Shown: positions 10,412-22,363, numbered from the stretch's first letter. The stretch: DNA of 64,000 nt from Oncomelania hupensis (GCA_036898135.1 CM072514.1:6720137-6784136), one strand, 5' to 3'. A program made the numbers and translations. Notes: generated by a model from the letters alone, not told the origin.

Positions 10412-11497
10412 ATTATTATTGACGTCTGTTAATTTTTTTTTTTTAAACTCCAGAAGAAGGCTGTTTAAGGGGAAAATAAAAGTGAAACATTCTTCGGAGG
10501 TGCCTGTGTTGTCTCCCTTGATTGTTTGTGCCCCCTGCGTTCTACATCTGTTCCTCTTTGACTATTCTCCTTCTTTTCCGCATCGTTCCCCCCTTCTTTC
10601 TTCACTGAATTCTCCCCTCCTCCTTCTCCTCCTCTTCCTCAATTAATTAGGGCAGATCAACAGTTCGGGTTATCGTGTAAGCTGGAATAACTTGGAGATA
10701 TGATTGAACGGACAGAAAGAAGAGAGGAACCGTCGGCTGGTAGGCAACCTGAGACTACTAACTAACATATAAAAACAAACGAGACCAAACGAACTAATAC
10801 ATGTACATAGAAACAACAGCCTTTTATTAAATGTGTTATAGACAACTGTCTCTATACACACAGACCGAAAACATGTTTCACTTATTTTTATGGACACCGG
10901 ACCTTTTGTATTTGGACTAGAAAAAGTAGTGTATGCACGATTTTAATTGCTAATTCCATTCCACCAGACTGCAGCAGGGAGCGTCAAGCGCAAAAATCAC
11001 TTCTGAAATAAAGTCGTAAAAATCAAAAGATCAGCAATGTCAACATCATAGGGTCATGTGCAAAAGAAACAATTTTGTGAGAACGGCACTTGCTCTGACT
11101 TGGAATTGTGAAACTTTGTCCCTTTACTTTACACAGCATGGCGTAATTATACAAAATGACAGGAGGCTCGTAGTCCTGGGAGCAATATAGCCCCCAAAAT
11201 GAGGGATTTAGGGCAGGGAGAGGGGGGTTGGGATACACATAGTATTGGTACCGTGAAGGGCATTGTATAACACTGCAGCTGCGTTATAATATAGGCAGCA
11301 ACTGGACTGCTGTAGATATACAACAAACACTAAGGAATTTACACAAAATAAATGTGTTAACAAAATATATACACACAGAACGATATCAATTTAACATCAT
11401 AACAATTCAACAGAATAAGACAACACGTAAATCCGACAAAATATATAGTGTCAGCTTATTGCATTTTTAAATTCACGAAAGATCACTGATTATAACC
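10412..11497. other. Non-coding segment shared with copy 2
   Basis: Aligned with about 42045-43200. Short frames on both strands show no recognised family and no splice-supported exon. Confidence 0.5.
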
Positions 11498-11509
11498 AAG
11501 AAGAAGGCA

Positions 11510-12201
11510 TTGATTGATTGATTGATTGTTGCTTTAGGTCCAGCTGACTCTTCCGAGCCAAATCAGGACCGGACAACCCCCAATCCGCAAAAAAGATCTG
11601 CCGAAACAACCCTAGTGGGAAAATTGAATGCCCACCACCGGCCAGTCACTTTACAATAAAGACATCCCACGCAGGGGACGGCTGAGGCTTTACACCAACT
11701 ACTCGAACCCCCGTTTACAAAAACAAAATAGAATACAAACATCATTATAAATCATCAACAAAACACATACATATAAAATGCCTATAGTGCTAAAAATTAA
11801 CATCATAGGAAGCCCTAGTGACCACCCGGCAGAAAGCGTCCAACACTCCCAAGCTGATACAACAGACCTCATACACAAACAAGGAGTCTTGTCCAGGAAG
11901 AGTTTTCAAGAAAAAAGGTAGGTCATTGATCTAGCGAAGAAGAAGATAGTATAGCAGAGTGATAGGACAGATCATGAGCAAATGAGGAAGACAGCGACAG
12001 TGGGAATTTAAAGCACTAAATCTCCAGAAAGTGGGGATACTATTTATACTGAAACCCCCGGCACTCCAACGGGGGTACTGTTGCCGCAGTGAATCAGTCA
12101 TGCCTACAAAGGCAAGACAGGTTTTCAACTGGGGCTTTCACTTTTCCCTGTATATGTTAGAACAATCTACAGTGGCAAGATTGCTCATGACCCCAAGGGG
12201 T
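11510..12201 (-). mobile_element. Unclassified retroposon with (CAAT)n tail, copy 1 only
   Basis: 692 bp missing from copy 2. Flanked by a 12-bp target duplication AAGAAGAAGGCA at 11498-11509 and 12202-12213. On the minus strand it ends GGACCTAAAGCAACAATC with CAAT repeats. No coding capacity seen; probably a 5'-truncated LINE 3' UTR or a SINE-like element. Confidence 0.75.
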
Positions 12202-12213
12202 AAGAAGAAGGCA

Positions 12214-12877
12214 ATTAAGAGGGAAATTTTATTATATTTCAGTGTACATAATCATAATAATAATTTAGTTTTATTTAGATTGAGAGAAGATGGTTCCAAC
12301 AAGACGACACAGTTTTAATAATCTAGTTTTAGATTTGTAATTCGACAGTTGATGCATTGTATAGACATTTGAATAATTTCTATAATACTGAGGTATGTGA
12401 GAGGATCTGTCCATAAGAAAGCGATTAGTATATATAAAAATATAACAAGGCGGAAATGACGTTTTTGATGACAAATATATCCCTAATTATATAGAACCTC
12501 ATTACAATACTCTCCAAAATTATGTTTCTCAATCACTCCACTTTTATTTTTAACACATATCCATTTCTTATTCATAAATTGCTTTGATTGACTTAAATGC
12601 GAATTTGCTAGGTTTGGTCTTGAGATGCGGCGGTGTAATGAGTCACCGCTGTTAATGTTTCTTTCTTTCTTGCCTGTTATTGCTCTTTATTGTATTTATG
12701 GCGGTTATTTAATAATATTGGTAATAAGAATTTTGTTAAGCGGATTGATGTATCATTGTATATGTTGATTATTATTACCAACATTATTACTATCAATATT
12801 GTTTGATTATTGTTTTATTTATTTATTTCTATTTTAAAATTATTGTCACTTTCCTGGATCATGCACAGTTTGACAGT
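12214..12877. other. Non-coding segment, nothing recognised
   Basis: A+T-rich, aligned with about 43200-43870 in copy 2. No supported feature. Confidence 0.5.
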
Positions 12878-13066
12878 TTGAAACCCAAGCTGAACAAATC
12901 ATAGCTGAAGAACAAGCAGGATTCAGGGCAGGCCGAAGTACCACTGAACAGATTTTCAACCTCAGAATAATCTGCGAGAAATACCTACAGCACCAACAAC
13001 ATCTAAATCATGTGTTCGTAGACTTCAAAAAGGCATCTGACCGAGTCTGGCATGTAGCTCATGGGC

Positions 13067-13071
<5 letters not shown>
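12878..13071 (+). pseudogene. RTE/BovB-like LINE RT fragment, part 1 (copy 1)
   Basis: Encodes the reverse transcriptase segment EEQAGFRAGRSTTEQIFNLR through DFKKASDRVWH. The minus-strand copy at 59053-59694 has the same segment with KAFDRVWHAALW. It is cut at 13071 by the CR1-like insertion and continues at 14246. The RT would copy LINE RNA at a nicked target; this is a dead fragment. Confidence 0.85.
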
Positions 13072-13132
<61 letters not shown>

Positions 13133-14245
13133 GGATTTTTATATAGCGGGTACTCCAGCCTATGACCAGACTCACCACGCTTTACATAGTCATTACATAT
13201 AAATACATGCACACGATAATAGACTATTTACAACTATGTACACAAATGACAAAAAGACATAAAAAGAATAGGTAAAACCTATTCACAGCTATTTATATGC
13301 CCGGTTAGACCCAGGAGGAAAAACAGTATAAATATTTACAGCCGTGTATACACTTACGGATCAGACAGAGACAAAAGTTTGAAGAGGTGGGTTTTGAGGG
13401 CCTTTTTGAATGCTTGTGTTGATTGTATGTTGCGGATATGGGAGGGAAGGGAATTCCACTGCTTAGGTGCGGAGTAAGCGAATGCACGTTGGCCGTATGT
13501 CTTAGTGCGGGTGACGGGAACCTTGAGTGTGCGAGTGTCAGCAGAAGATCTTAAAGTGCGTGAAGGGGAGTAGACAGACAGTAGATCAGCAAGGTAGGAA
13601 GGACAAGAATCTGTGAAGAAGTTGTGACAGAGAACAGAGAGTTTGTACTCTATGCGTGCTTGCACAGGAAGCCAGTGAATGGAATGTAGTAGAGGTGTGA
13701 TGTGATCGCGTTTCTTAGCTCGGAATACTAGTCTAGCTGCTGAGTTCTGCACCTTTTGTAGATTGTCAATTATGTGTTTTGGGGAGCCAGCGAGGAGAGA
13801 GTTGCAACAGTCAAGACGAGAAAGGACGAGAGCGCAGACTAGGGTTTTGGTGGCAGTGACTGTAAGATAGTGGCGAAAGGAGCTGATTTGGCGCATGGCC
13901 GTGTATGCAGAGCGACAGACGTTGGAGATGTGGTTGTTGAGGGACAGGTCATCGGAGAGAATGTAGCCGAGATTTCTTGCTGAGGATGAGAACTGAATGT
14001 TTGTTGTCCCTACTGTAAGCGATGTTGGGAGAGGCGAGAGTGAGGAGGTGGTGTTGTGCTTGTGAATGAGGAGGGCTTCGGTTTTATCGTCATTAAGCTT
14101 AAGCTTGTTGAGTGTCATCCATGACTTAATGTCTGTGATGCAGTTCTCCAAAGTCTTAAAAGTGGAATTAATGAGAGAGGGGGCAGTGGATTTATAAAGT
14201 TATGTGTCGTCTGCAAATGACTGACTCTCAACAGCATGCTTTCTA
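13072..14245 (-). pseudogene. CR1/jockey-group LINE 3' fragment inserted in RTE (copy 1)
   Basis: Minus-strand frame of 265 codons (13354-14151) plus upstream remnant FADDT and LYKST. It holds the end of the RT palm (LNKLKLNDDKTEAL), thumb region and a C-terminal block ending SAPKQWNSLPSHIR. A 3' UTR and a TTA-repeat tail (about 13072-13131 on the plus strand) follow. Directly after FADDT this copy has TAA where copy 2 has CAA (Gln). The element is 5'-truncated and splits the RTE fragment. Clade assignment CR1/jockey group is from motif memory only. Confidence 0.8.
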
Positions 14246-15003
14246 AGTGTACAACATCAGCCCTAAAATTATTCAAGTCATCAAAAGCCTGTATGACAAG
14301 GCTACCAGTGCAGTCCTCCACTACAGCGCCATCGGAAATTGGTTCAGAACAACAATCGGTGTGCGTCAGGGATGCCTACTCTCTCCAACACTCTTCAACA
14401 TCTTCCTAGAGCGCATCATGTCAGATGCCATTGCAGATCACGAAGGCACAGTCAGCATAGGGGGAAGAGCAATCTCCAACCTTCGTTTTGCGGATGACAT
14501 CGATGGATAGGCTGGAGAGGAACAAGAACTTGAACAGCTGGTACAGAGGCTTGACACCAACTCCAGAGCCTATGGAATGGAAATAAGTGCATGCAGAGAA
14601 GACCAAAATGATGACCAACAACTCCAATAGCATCAACATGGACATCAAAGTCCAAGGCCAATCCCTCAACACAGTGCAAAGCTTCAAATATTTAGGAGCC
14701 ATTGTATCAGACATTGGGTTCCGATAGGAAGTCCTCTCCAGGATCGCACAAACAACTGCTGCCCTGGCGAGGTTGAAGCCCATTTGGAAAGACAGGACCC
14801 TCAGCCTACATTCCAAGGTAAGGCTGCTGCGCTCCTTGTCATCTCCATCTTCCTATACGCTTGCAAAACATGGACCCTCACAGCAGATCTACAACGAAGA
14901 ATACAAAGCATGGAGATGAGGTGCTACAGAAGACTTCTGGGGATTTCCCATACCCAACACATCACCAACGCCGAAGTCCACAGTTACGGAGGACTGCACT
15001 GGT
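14246..15003 (+). pseudogene. RTE/BovB-like LINE RT fragment, part 2 (copy 1)
   Basis: Continues part 1 after the CR1-like insertion: YNISPKIIQVIKSLYDKATS, WFRTTIGVRQGCLLSP, then the catalytic-type LRFADDIDG and C-terminal LFLYACKTWTL-like blocks. An in-frame TAG follows DDIDG in both segment copies, and frames change near 14590 and 14790. It ends at the junction with an opposite-strand RTE fragment. Confidence 0.85.
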
Positions 15004-16230
15004 AGCCTTGTCATACAGGTTTTTAATGACTTCAATAATTTTAGGGCTGATATTGTACACTCTCATGGTTGCCCACAGAGCTGCATGCCAGGCTCGTTCA
15101 AACGCCTTTTTGAAGTCTACGAACACATGCTATAGATGTTGTTGGTGCTGTGGGTATTTCTCACAGATTATTCTGAGGTTGAAAATCTGTTCAGTGGTAC
15201 TTCGGCCTGCCCTGAATCCTGCTTGTTCTTCAGCTATAATTTGTTCAAGTTGGGGTTTCAACCTGTTGAGTATTATTTTCAGGAAGGCCTTGCTGCTGGG
15301 ATGGCTGATGAGGCTGATGGTGCAGTAATTTTAACATTCCTGAAGGTTAATGTTTGGGAAGAGTGATGACAAACAGCTATGTCCATGGTATAGGCCACTC
15401 CCCACTCTGCCAGATCTTGTTACATATAATGGTGAGGACGTCAATCGTCGCTTTCTCTTCCTGCTTGCAGCAATTCCGCAAGTATGTTGTCTACTCCCAC
15501 TGACATTCCTTTCTTCAGCGATTGCACTGCTGCCTCAACTTCTTCTTGAAGAATTGGGAGGATTTCTTCTTCTCTGTTCTCGGGACATGCTAGAACTGAT
15601 GTGTCTCCGTTTGGTTTGTGGTTGTAAAGGTCAGAGTAGTACTCTGTCCATAATATCCAGGACTTCTTGTTCTTCTGTAAGGCATATAATATATATGTAA
15701 GACTTGCTTTGGGCTGTTTAACACTTCTCAGCCGCTTCACAGTCTGCTAGGCCTTGCTGTTGTTCTTGTTCAGATTGGTCTCTATTTCATGGCATTGATC
15801 TTCTATCCAGTTCTCCTTTGCTTTGTTCATGCATTTTCGGATGTCATTGTTGCTTTTTCGGTAGGCATCAGCTCCCTGTGAGGTGTTCTTTTTCTTTTTC
15901 ATCTTTCTTCGTTTATCACACAGGTCCAAAGGTTCAGGTATGATCCACGGCTTCTTCTTTGGGTGGTGCTTGCCAAGGATCTCAGTGGCGGCGTCTGTCA
16001 CATCTGAGCTGAAGGTGGTGGTCATGGTGCTGACATCTACTTCACCAGCTCCCAAAAATGAGCAGTGGTGCAAATTTCCCTCCAATTGTGGCCTGAACTA
16101 TTTCTGGCACCTCGGGGTCTTGCAGTTTGTCCAGATCGAACTTCAGTCTGGTGCACTTTGCTGTGTTTACTCTCTTCAAGTGGAGCCGGAAAGACATCAT
16201 CACGATATCGTAGTAACGACCACCAGGTTC
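15004..16230 (-). pseudogene. RTE-like LINE fragment, endonuclease-RT linker and RT N-terminus (copy 1)
   Basis: Minus strand. Includes the end of the endonuclease region (MMSFRLHLKRVNTAKCTRLK), TDAATEILGKHHPKKKPW, VQSLKKGMSVGVDNI and the RT start down to LYDKATSAVL at about 15005-15040. It abuts the plus-strand RTE fragment tail to tail, both ending within RT. Several stops and shifts; not functional. Confidence 0.82.
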
Positions 16231-16512
16231 CGTTGCCCACATAAACAAAAACTTTAATCCTTTTAACAACGCCACAACATGAAAGCGTGTCAAAGGCTGT
16301 GCAGTGAATTCGGAATTGATTCCAAAACAGACTTTAGACAAAAACTATAGAATGAGAACTTTTTATAGATACGCTGTAGGTAACTTATTTACAGGGCTTT
16401 ACGTACAGGGATTTACGTCATTTAGTGACAGCAGCCAAGTTCGATTAATTTATATCGGAAAAATACATGCAAACGCATACAGTACATTCATCTTAGACAC
16501 GTCTGTGCAGGC
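16231..16512. other. Non-coding, nothing recognised
   Basis: Aligned with 47343-47613 in copy 2. No supported feature. Confidence 0.5.
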
Positions 16513-16625
16513 CTAATTGGACGCCCCTGCCTATTTGGACGCCGGCGTCCACTTGGGTCTGACATAGAAGTCTAATTGGACGCCCCCTGCCTAATTGGAC
16601 GCCGGGGCGTTCAATTGGGCATGGA
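16513..16625 (+). repeat. Palindromic TTGGACGCC cluster (copy 1)
   Basis: Four occurrences of TTGGACGCC with inverted partners: TGGACGCCGGCGTCCA near 16550 and a hairpin at 16593-16616 with arms AATTGGACGCC and GGCGTTCAATT. The copy 2 version (47677-47700) has a perfect second arm, GGCGTCCAATT. Possibly ends of small foldback elements. Confidence 0.65.
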
Positions 16626-16670
16626 GTGCACATATTTCATTTGACATAATATTATAATAACGTGTACGTA

Positions 16671-16714
16671 TGTATGTATGTATGTATGTATGTATGTATG
16701 TATGTATGTATGTA
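16671..16714 (+). repeat. (GTAT)n microsatellite
   Basis: GTAT repeats; longer in copy 2 (47742-47813). Confidence 0.95.
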
Positions 16715-16882
16715 TAAGAATAATGACAATCTGTATTGAATATAAAATTTGTAAATAAATAAAAGAAAACATACTTAAGATAAATTATACCAAAGGAGAC
16801 TAATTCAGGTAATTAATTTGTATCTGTCTGACCTTAGCAAAGAACGGTAAGAAGGTTCCGGCATGTGTATGCTCTAGAACAG

Positions 16883-17557
16883 AGGCATGGGTGGTCTAAT
16901 GGCAGTGCTTTGGCTTGCGGATCTGAAGGTCCCGGGTTCGAGCTCTGTCCGGGACATTCATTATGTTGTGTCCCTGAGAAAGACACTTTACTCCCGTTTC
17001 CTACTCCTTCGGATGAGAGTATAAACCGAGGTCTAGTCTGTGTGTCGCATACATTCCATCATAACGGACTTTAAAGATCCTGACGCTCATGTCCTAGACG
17101 GGTGAGTGCCGGTAACAAGAACACACCCAACATGCACTTGGTCTTTCTCCCCCATCCCTGGCTGGCCAGGATAGTGCTCAGTTGTCCAGGAGTCAGACCA
17201 TGCGCCCAAAGGCTGCGGGTGGGCGTCTCGGGCGGTTTGAGTTAGATCCTGTATTGGCCAGCGCCTAGAGTCTGGTCAAGTACGGCGAGATAAGTGCGCT
17301 ATAAAAATCATCAATAATAATAACAATAATAGCATGGGGCCGGGTAGCTCAGTTGGTAAGAGCGTCTTGCTAGTAACCGAAAGGTCGCTGGTTCGAATCC
17401 CGGATTGGTCAACGTGTGATCATATTATTTTCCCCTTTACCAACAACTGGCCCGCTGGTGTCAGTATAAATCTGTCCAGTAGTCACCTATATGCGAAAGT
17501 GTCGTGTGACTATAATCTACATACAAACAAACATACAAAACAAACAAACAATAATAA
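16883..17557 (+). mobile_element. tRNA-derived SINE in hAT terminus (copy 1)
   Basis: Head with A-box-like TGGTCTAATGGCAGTGC and B-box-like GGTTCGAGCTC, body containing GACACTTTACTCCCGTTTCC, tail GTGCGCTATAAAAATC plus AAT repeats. Short flanking repeats AACAG (about 16878-16882 and 17556-17560) fit insertion after the terminal CAG of the MITE. A second SINE (17332-17548) sits in its tail. Present in copy 2 at 47981-48426 without that second SINE. Confidence 0.8.
17332..17548 (+). mobile_element. Second tRNA-derived SINE, copy 1 only
   Basis: Starts with a tRNA-like head: GTAGCTCAGTTGGTAAGAGC (D arm, A box) and GGTTCGAATCC (T arm, B box). The acceptor stem is degenerate and the anticodon loop irregular, so it is not a working tRNA gene. 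Tail of CAAA repeats. Flanked by CAATAATA on both sides (17324-17331 and 17549-17556). Absent from copy 2. Confidence 0.85.
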
Positions 17558-17748
17558 CAGGGGTGCCCAATACGTCGATCGCGATCGACCGGTCGATCGG
17601 GAAGGTACTGTGAGTAGATCTCGAAGCATTAAAAAAAATTGAAGTCAGCCTATTATTTTTGTATTTTTATGGTAGGTAGATCATTTTGGCTTGGCCATTT
17701 TATAAGTAGATCGCATGCTGAAAAAGTGTGAGTACCCCTGCTCTAGAA

Positions 17749-18112
17749 CCAATATTAGAGTCTTCTTTTCGAAGTTTTTTTTCCCCCTCGTCGTCTTATA
17801 TGATAACATTACGTAATGGTGGTGTAATTTTCTATCAACTGAATACATATATTCGTGTGACTGTTTCACTGTGTATATGTATATGTCTTGGTGTTATAGT
17901 TTGTAGCAAAAAGTAATATGTGTTTTGGGCTAGGCTCCTATTCTCTGCTCCTTTCCGTAATAATACAAGATCAGTCCTATATAGGTCTAACACATCGAAG
18001 GACTTTAAACAACAGATCATCATCATCATCATCATATTGCAGCATGCTTTTTTTTATCCCACAGACTGGCACAGAGACTCCATGATTGAAATGAAGATGT
18101 TGCAGATGACTT
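17749..18112. other. Non-coding, nothing recognised
   Basis: Aligned with 48623-48988 in copy 2. Contains a short ATC run near 18018. No gene supported. Confidence 0.5.
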
Positions 18113-18186
<74 letters not shown>

Positions 18187-18203
18187 ATAATAATAATAAT
18201 AAT
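18113..18203 (+). repeat. (CTA)n(ATA)n microsatellite
   Basis: CTA run followed by ATA repeats. Copy 2 has AAT then ACT runs at 48989-49141. Confidence 0.95.
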
Positions 18204-18388
18204 GCATCTACCAATGTGTCAGTGGCAACTGTTAAGCGCGTTACCGTCGAAGGCAGAAGCGTATTTTACAGACAAGTTCATTTGTGTACTAAAGGCACTG
18301 TTGAAGAGCTTTATAAGTCATTATTGCATGTCTGCTTGGTGGAATATCATCAAATAGCCTCATCTCTATTGGTTCGTGTGACGTGGGG

Positions 18389-20451
18389 TTTTATTGTTGC
18401 TGGGCTCTGCACAATGGAATGCTATTACCCACTCGTCTTAATCTATGGCGATCGCTAGTGAATCTCCCTTTGACTTAACTTAATACATTTATTTGTTTAG
18501 CTCGGTCTGTGTTAAGGCTGGGGTACAGAGATAGATAGAAAAATGGTAAAAGATCACTGTCAAACTAGATTTCACACGGCTCTGAAACATATGTAGTCCA
18601 GCCACTCGATAACAGTAAATATCACACATTTATTTCCTCTACTCTATACACGATCTTCGATGTACGGAACTAACTTAAACGTTCAAATGTCAATGTGAAT
18701 GGTTCGCTCTTGAGAGTTATAGGCAGCTACTTTATCTTCATTGGGCACTGGATACTTTCTGCCATAATGGTCAGAGTTCTTGAAGAGTGGACTACTGTGG
18801 TTCTTTTGATACCAGTTTTAGTGCACTGTTTCAAGGGGCACTTAACTGAGTGGCTGAAGCGCTGCGTTGTGGTTGATTCTGTGACAAGCTGTGTTGTCGT
18901 GGAGTCTTCTCCCTGTGGCTAGACGGGTGGGCTATCTTCGCGCAGTGCTTTCGATGCCAAAGTTCAGCGACGACTTGTTTTTGTTGTTCGCCTAGTCGGG
19001 TTCACGATACAATGCCTGCTCGTCGGTAACATATGAGACGAAATTCTGCACAGCCCTGTATAATAGGTGTGTGCAGAGCGTCTCACTGAAGGCCGAAGTA
19101 GCCCTCAGGGATTAGCTCCATATCTCTATATATTAGCGACGAACATTCTGCTAAGTCCGTGGTCCACTGGAATCTCCACTCTAATTTCCTACACATATAT
19201 AAATATAAAACATGGCTAACTATATACATAGAGAAAGAATTAATATTATACACATTCTCTGGTACAGCCACTGGTCTGCAAGCATACATAGAGGTTAAAC
19301 AACAGTGGTTCCATACGGATTTCAACATGGCGTCAAACCCGGTCGTGTTCGACACAGCGTCACGCAATGTTGGACTAACCATTCAATTCTAAGCATAGCA
19401 AATTTCACAAACATAATTCAACAATAATATAAATACATCATGATGAAACAGAAGTATGTTCATTTACCTTTTTGACAATGTCAGGCCGCGGCTAACTTGA
19501 TTGAATCGAATATTTAACAAGTTCTGCTTCCTAAGTCTGCTCAGGAGAGAGATTTCTGCAAGAGTGTAACTGTTTACTCTAGGCAGTTTGAATCTAGAAT
19601 GAAACTTCTACCTCTCCTTGTAACGGTGTTTTTAATTGTTGCTGGGCTCTGCACAATGGAATGCTGTAACCCTCACGTCTTATTCTATGGAAACCGCTAG
19701 TGAGTCACCTGGTGAATTACTTTAATACATTTATTTGTTTAGCTCGGTCTGTGTTAAGGCTGGGGTACAGAGATAGATAGAAAAATGGTAAAAGATCACT
19801 GTCACACTAGCTTTCACACGGCTATGTATCATATGTAGTCCAGCCACTTGATAACAGTCAAAATCACACATTTATTTCTTCTACTCTATACACGATCTTC
19901 GAAGTACGAATCTAACTTAAGAGTTCAATTGTCAATGCAAATGGTTCGCTCGCTGATAATCTAGGCAGCTACTTAATCTTCATAGGGCACTGGCTACTAG
20001 CGTTCATGAAGAGTGGACTACTGTGGTCCTTTTGCTACAGTTTTAATGCACTGTTTCCTGGGCACTTAACTGATCAGAATTCAAATATTCAACAAGCACT
20101 GCTTCCCTGTTCTATCAGTGGAGATATTTCTCTGCTCGAGTGTAGCTGTGTACTGCTCAGAGCTTTCCACACAACTGACCCTATACTTGGCTTTGACTGA
20201 ATCAGCCAGAACTGGTCCTAACCACTCTACCTGTGTAGATTGGCTGAAACAATCTAAGTGGCTATAAAGTTCAAAACACCATCGTAAGCCGCGATGATGT
20301 CACTAAACGGCTCGCGTCAGCTCGCAGTGTGTGTGTACACATCAGTTATACCTTAATCGTCTGCTATAGACTACAGTAACCTTCTAAGTTTTACTACTGC
20401 TAAACAAGCAAAAGCTCAAATAGTGTGGGGTAAACGGGTCTGCTTCTTACA
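18389..20451. repeat. 1.24-kb tandem repeat, right unit reaching a candidate LTR end (copy 1)
   Basis: TTGTTGCTGGGCTCTGCACA occurs at about 18394 and 19637, and the following sequence is similar for several hundred bases. The right unit lacks about 0.7 kb present in copy 2. It ends GCTTCTTACA at 20451. From TGTAAC at 19665 to TTACA this could be the 3' LTR of minus-strand element C, but the repeat unit extends left of that start, so the boundary is uncertain. Confidence 0.5.
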
Positions 20452-20618
20452 GGCTCCCTCAAATGAAAAAAGGCGATGACTACTGGATTCGACCTTTTCC
20501 TACTATAGAGCCTAGTTTAACACTGCACTATCCTAGGGTCCTATATACAAACTAGTTAAGTTGCTCTACCTGAGCTGCAATGCTATGCCAGGTAGCTATG
20601 GACACTAGTGACAGGGTT

Positions 20619-20784
20619 TTACTGGACGGGGACGATTTCTGGTGCTGTGGCCCTTAGTTGTGTTGGGTGGGCGACAGCTGCTGTGTCCTCCACGAGATGG
20701 CGACTGAGGTAGTCGGCTCCGTGGTTCTCTTTGCCGGGGATGTACTCGATTTGGAAAGAGTATCCCTGAAGGGTGAGTGCCCAT
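20619..20784 (-). pseudogene. Element C RNase H C-terminus (copy 1, left part)
   Basis: Minus-strand continuation of the RNase H at 35675-36488, separated by the insertion of element A. It matches 52202-52372 of copy 2, including the stop codon at 20619-20621. The CCCAT at 20780-20784 is the left half of the target duplication. Confidence 0.88.
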
Positions 20785-22344
20785 TGTCACGCGGACATAG
20801 CAGCGTACTTGCTGAATTTGCACGTTTAGGCCTACCTTATGCACTTTAGGCTATTTGTAACCGGGGGCAGGGTGAAGGTTAAGGTGGGAGATACGAGGGT
20901 GGTTTAGAAGTCGGTTTCGGGTGGCCTTAGGCATGCTTTTCGTGGAAGTTTACTACACTGTATTGTATGAATAGCTGATCACAGTCAATGTAGCTAAGAC
21001 TTGTTTGGGTCAAGTCGCATTTCTTTCTTAGCCACCGTTGGGGGAAGATCGCAGGAAGAAAGGCAAGCTCGAACACTGGTGGGGACGTTTTGGGAATTTG
21101 ATTTATGATTCCACGTCAAGCCGCTGGATTTGGGGACTCGGTTGCTAGTCTCATCCTTCTACGTCAGAGCTCTAGGGCGTCTGTGTTAGTGGTCGTAGGA
21201 AATCGCACGAGCCGGTAAGTGATAATGATGCGGTTGCTGCTTGCACTTTTGTCTCTGTCGGTCCGGTCATGAGTGTTGGGAATTTTAGGGAGGGCTTGTC
21301 GAAAAGTGTATGCAAGAATTGTAATGTGTTACAGTCTAATTAATAGGCTTATCGTAAATGCATTTTTTTTCTATTATATATTAGCATAGCATAGCATTTA
21401 TTTCATTGCTTCTGTTGTGTTTTGAGAAAAACGAATGTTCAGGGGACGCAACCAATGTTTTTGGTAAAATATAATGGAATATATTGTTGGATTAAGCAAA
21501 GCGATACTATAAAGTATTAAAGATTATAGAATGTTGATGTTTAGTTGTTTAGTTTTTTTTTCTGGAGGAACAAAATAAGATTGTTTTGTGAAGTTTAATC
21601 TTTGTAGATAATGTGGATGCATTTTGATGTTTCTATTGCAGTGTGCTGACAATGGAAGGGAGATAATTCATTGTTTAATATGCAGTAGTTTTTCTTTTCA
21701 AGTATGTAACGCGTAAACCGAGTTGTTTGCAGGTTGGGCTTTCTTTGGTTGTTCCGGTGCACTTTATGCACGCATGCTTATGCGCCCGTTCTCCTGGCCT
21801 TGGGGAGGTGCAGTTCGGACTGAGGGGCAGCACTGACTCTTGGAGCTCCGTCCAACCCTCTCGGCAACTTGCAGCCAGCGTAACGCCGTAATTTAAGTTA
21901 CGTTCTTCCGTCGTTATTATCAATTGAATAGACCTTCTTCAGGCTGTTTATAACTCGGCTGAAGGACTCTGGTAGTTTTGACTTGAAACTAATGAACTGG
22001 GAAAAAGACACTGAATCAAGTGACAATAATTTGCTGCAATGTTTGTGGTTGTTGAGAGGGGAGTCAGTTGCCTGCTGGTCTGAAGTGGAGACCAAATCTG
22101 AATGTTATTTGTGTTATATATTTGCATTGTGAAAGAGAGGGGAGGGGAAGTTTAATTATCATTGCTTCGATTTTGTTTGTTTGTTCGTTTTTTGTATGCG
22201 AGTTATTTCAAAATAATCATTTTATAAAAACTTTAGATATTTCTTATGTTTGAATAGTTAGAGAGAGAGAGAGAAATGGGAAACATGAACCAAGCACGCA
22301 TTTCCTGACATGCAAAGTCACATTATGGGAAATAACCCGTGACA
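20785..22344 (+). repeat. 5' LTR of element A
   Basis: 1560 bp, starting TGTCACG and ending CGTGACA (perfect 7-bp inverted ends). Preceded by target site CCCAT (20780-20784), repeated at 35670-35674. It retains the uninterrupted sequence GGGGGCAGGGTGAAGG near 20871 that element B has split in the 3' LTR. Apart from a few single-base differences, the two LTRs look identical by eye. Confidence 0.95.
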
Positions 22345-22347
22345 ATT

Positions 22348-22363
22348 TGGTGGACCTGCGGGG
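22348..22363 (+). promoter_or_regulatory. Primer binding site of element A
   Basis: TGGTGGACCTGCGGGG begins three bases after the LTR. Its TGG would pair with a tRNA CCA end. The same 16 bases occur at the equivalent place in element A'. Specific tRNA not identified. Confidence 0.7.

Larger units (their letters stand above)
16880..17740 (+). mobile_element. hAT-type MITE carrying nested SINEs (copy 1)
   Basis: Flanked by the 8-bp target duplication CTCTAGAA at 16872-16879 and 17741-17748. Right end GTACCCCTG pairs with the left terminus CAGGGGTGCCCAATACG, now displaced to 17558 by SINE insertion right after the terminal CAG. Inside is the palindrome GTCGATCGCGATCGAC. No transposase. 8-bp duplications and CAGGG-type ends are typical of hAT elements. 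Confidence 0.78.

Noticed and set aside
14421..16257. Several frames opposite the RTE fragments
   Set aside because: Shadows of RT and endonuclease sequence on the other strand.
17336..17410. Functional tRNA gene
   Set aside because: D and T arms are good, but the acceptor stem is degenerate and the anticodon loop irregular; flanking duplications and tail show a SINE.
18216..18458. 80-codon frame shared with 49147-49389
   Set aside because: Runs from a microsatellite edge with no splice signals; differences between copies do not clearly favour coding.
21675..22253. Small frames in element A LTR (also 35000-35578)
   Set aside because: Repeated only because of LTR identity; no conserved domain.
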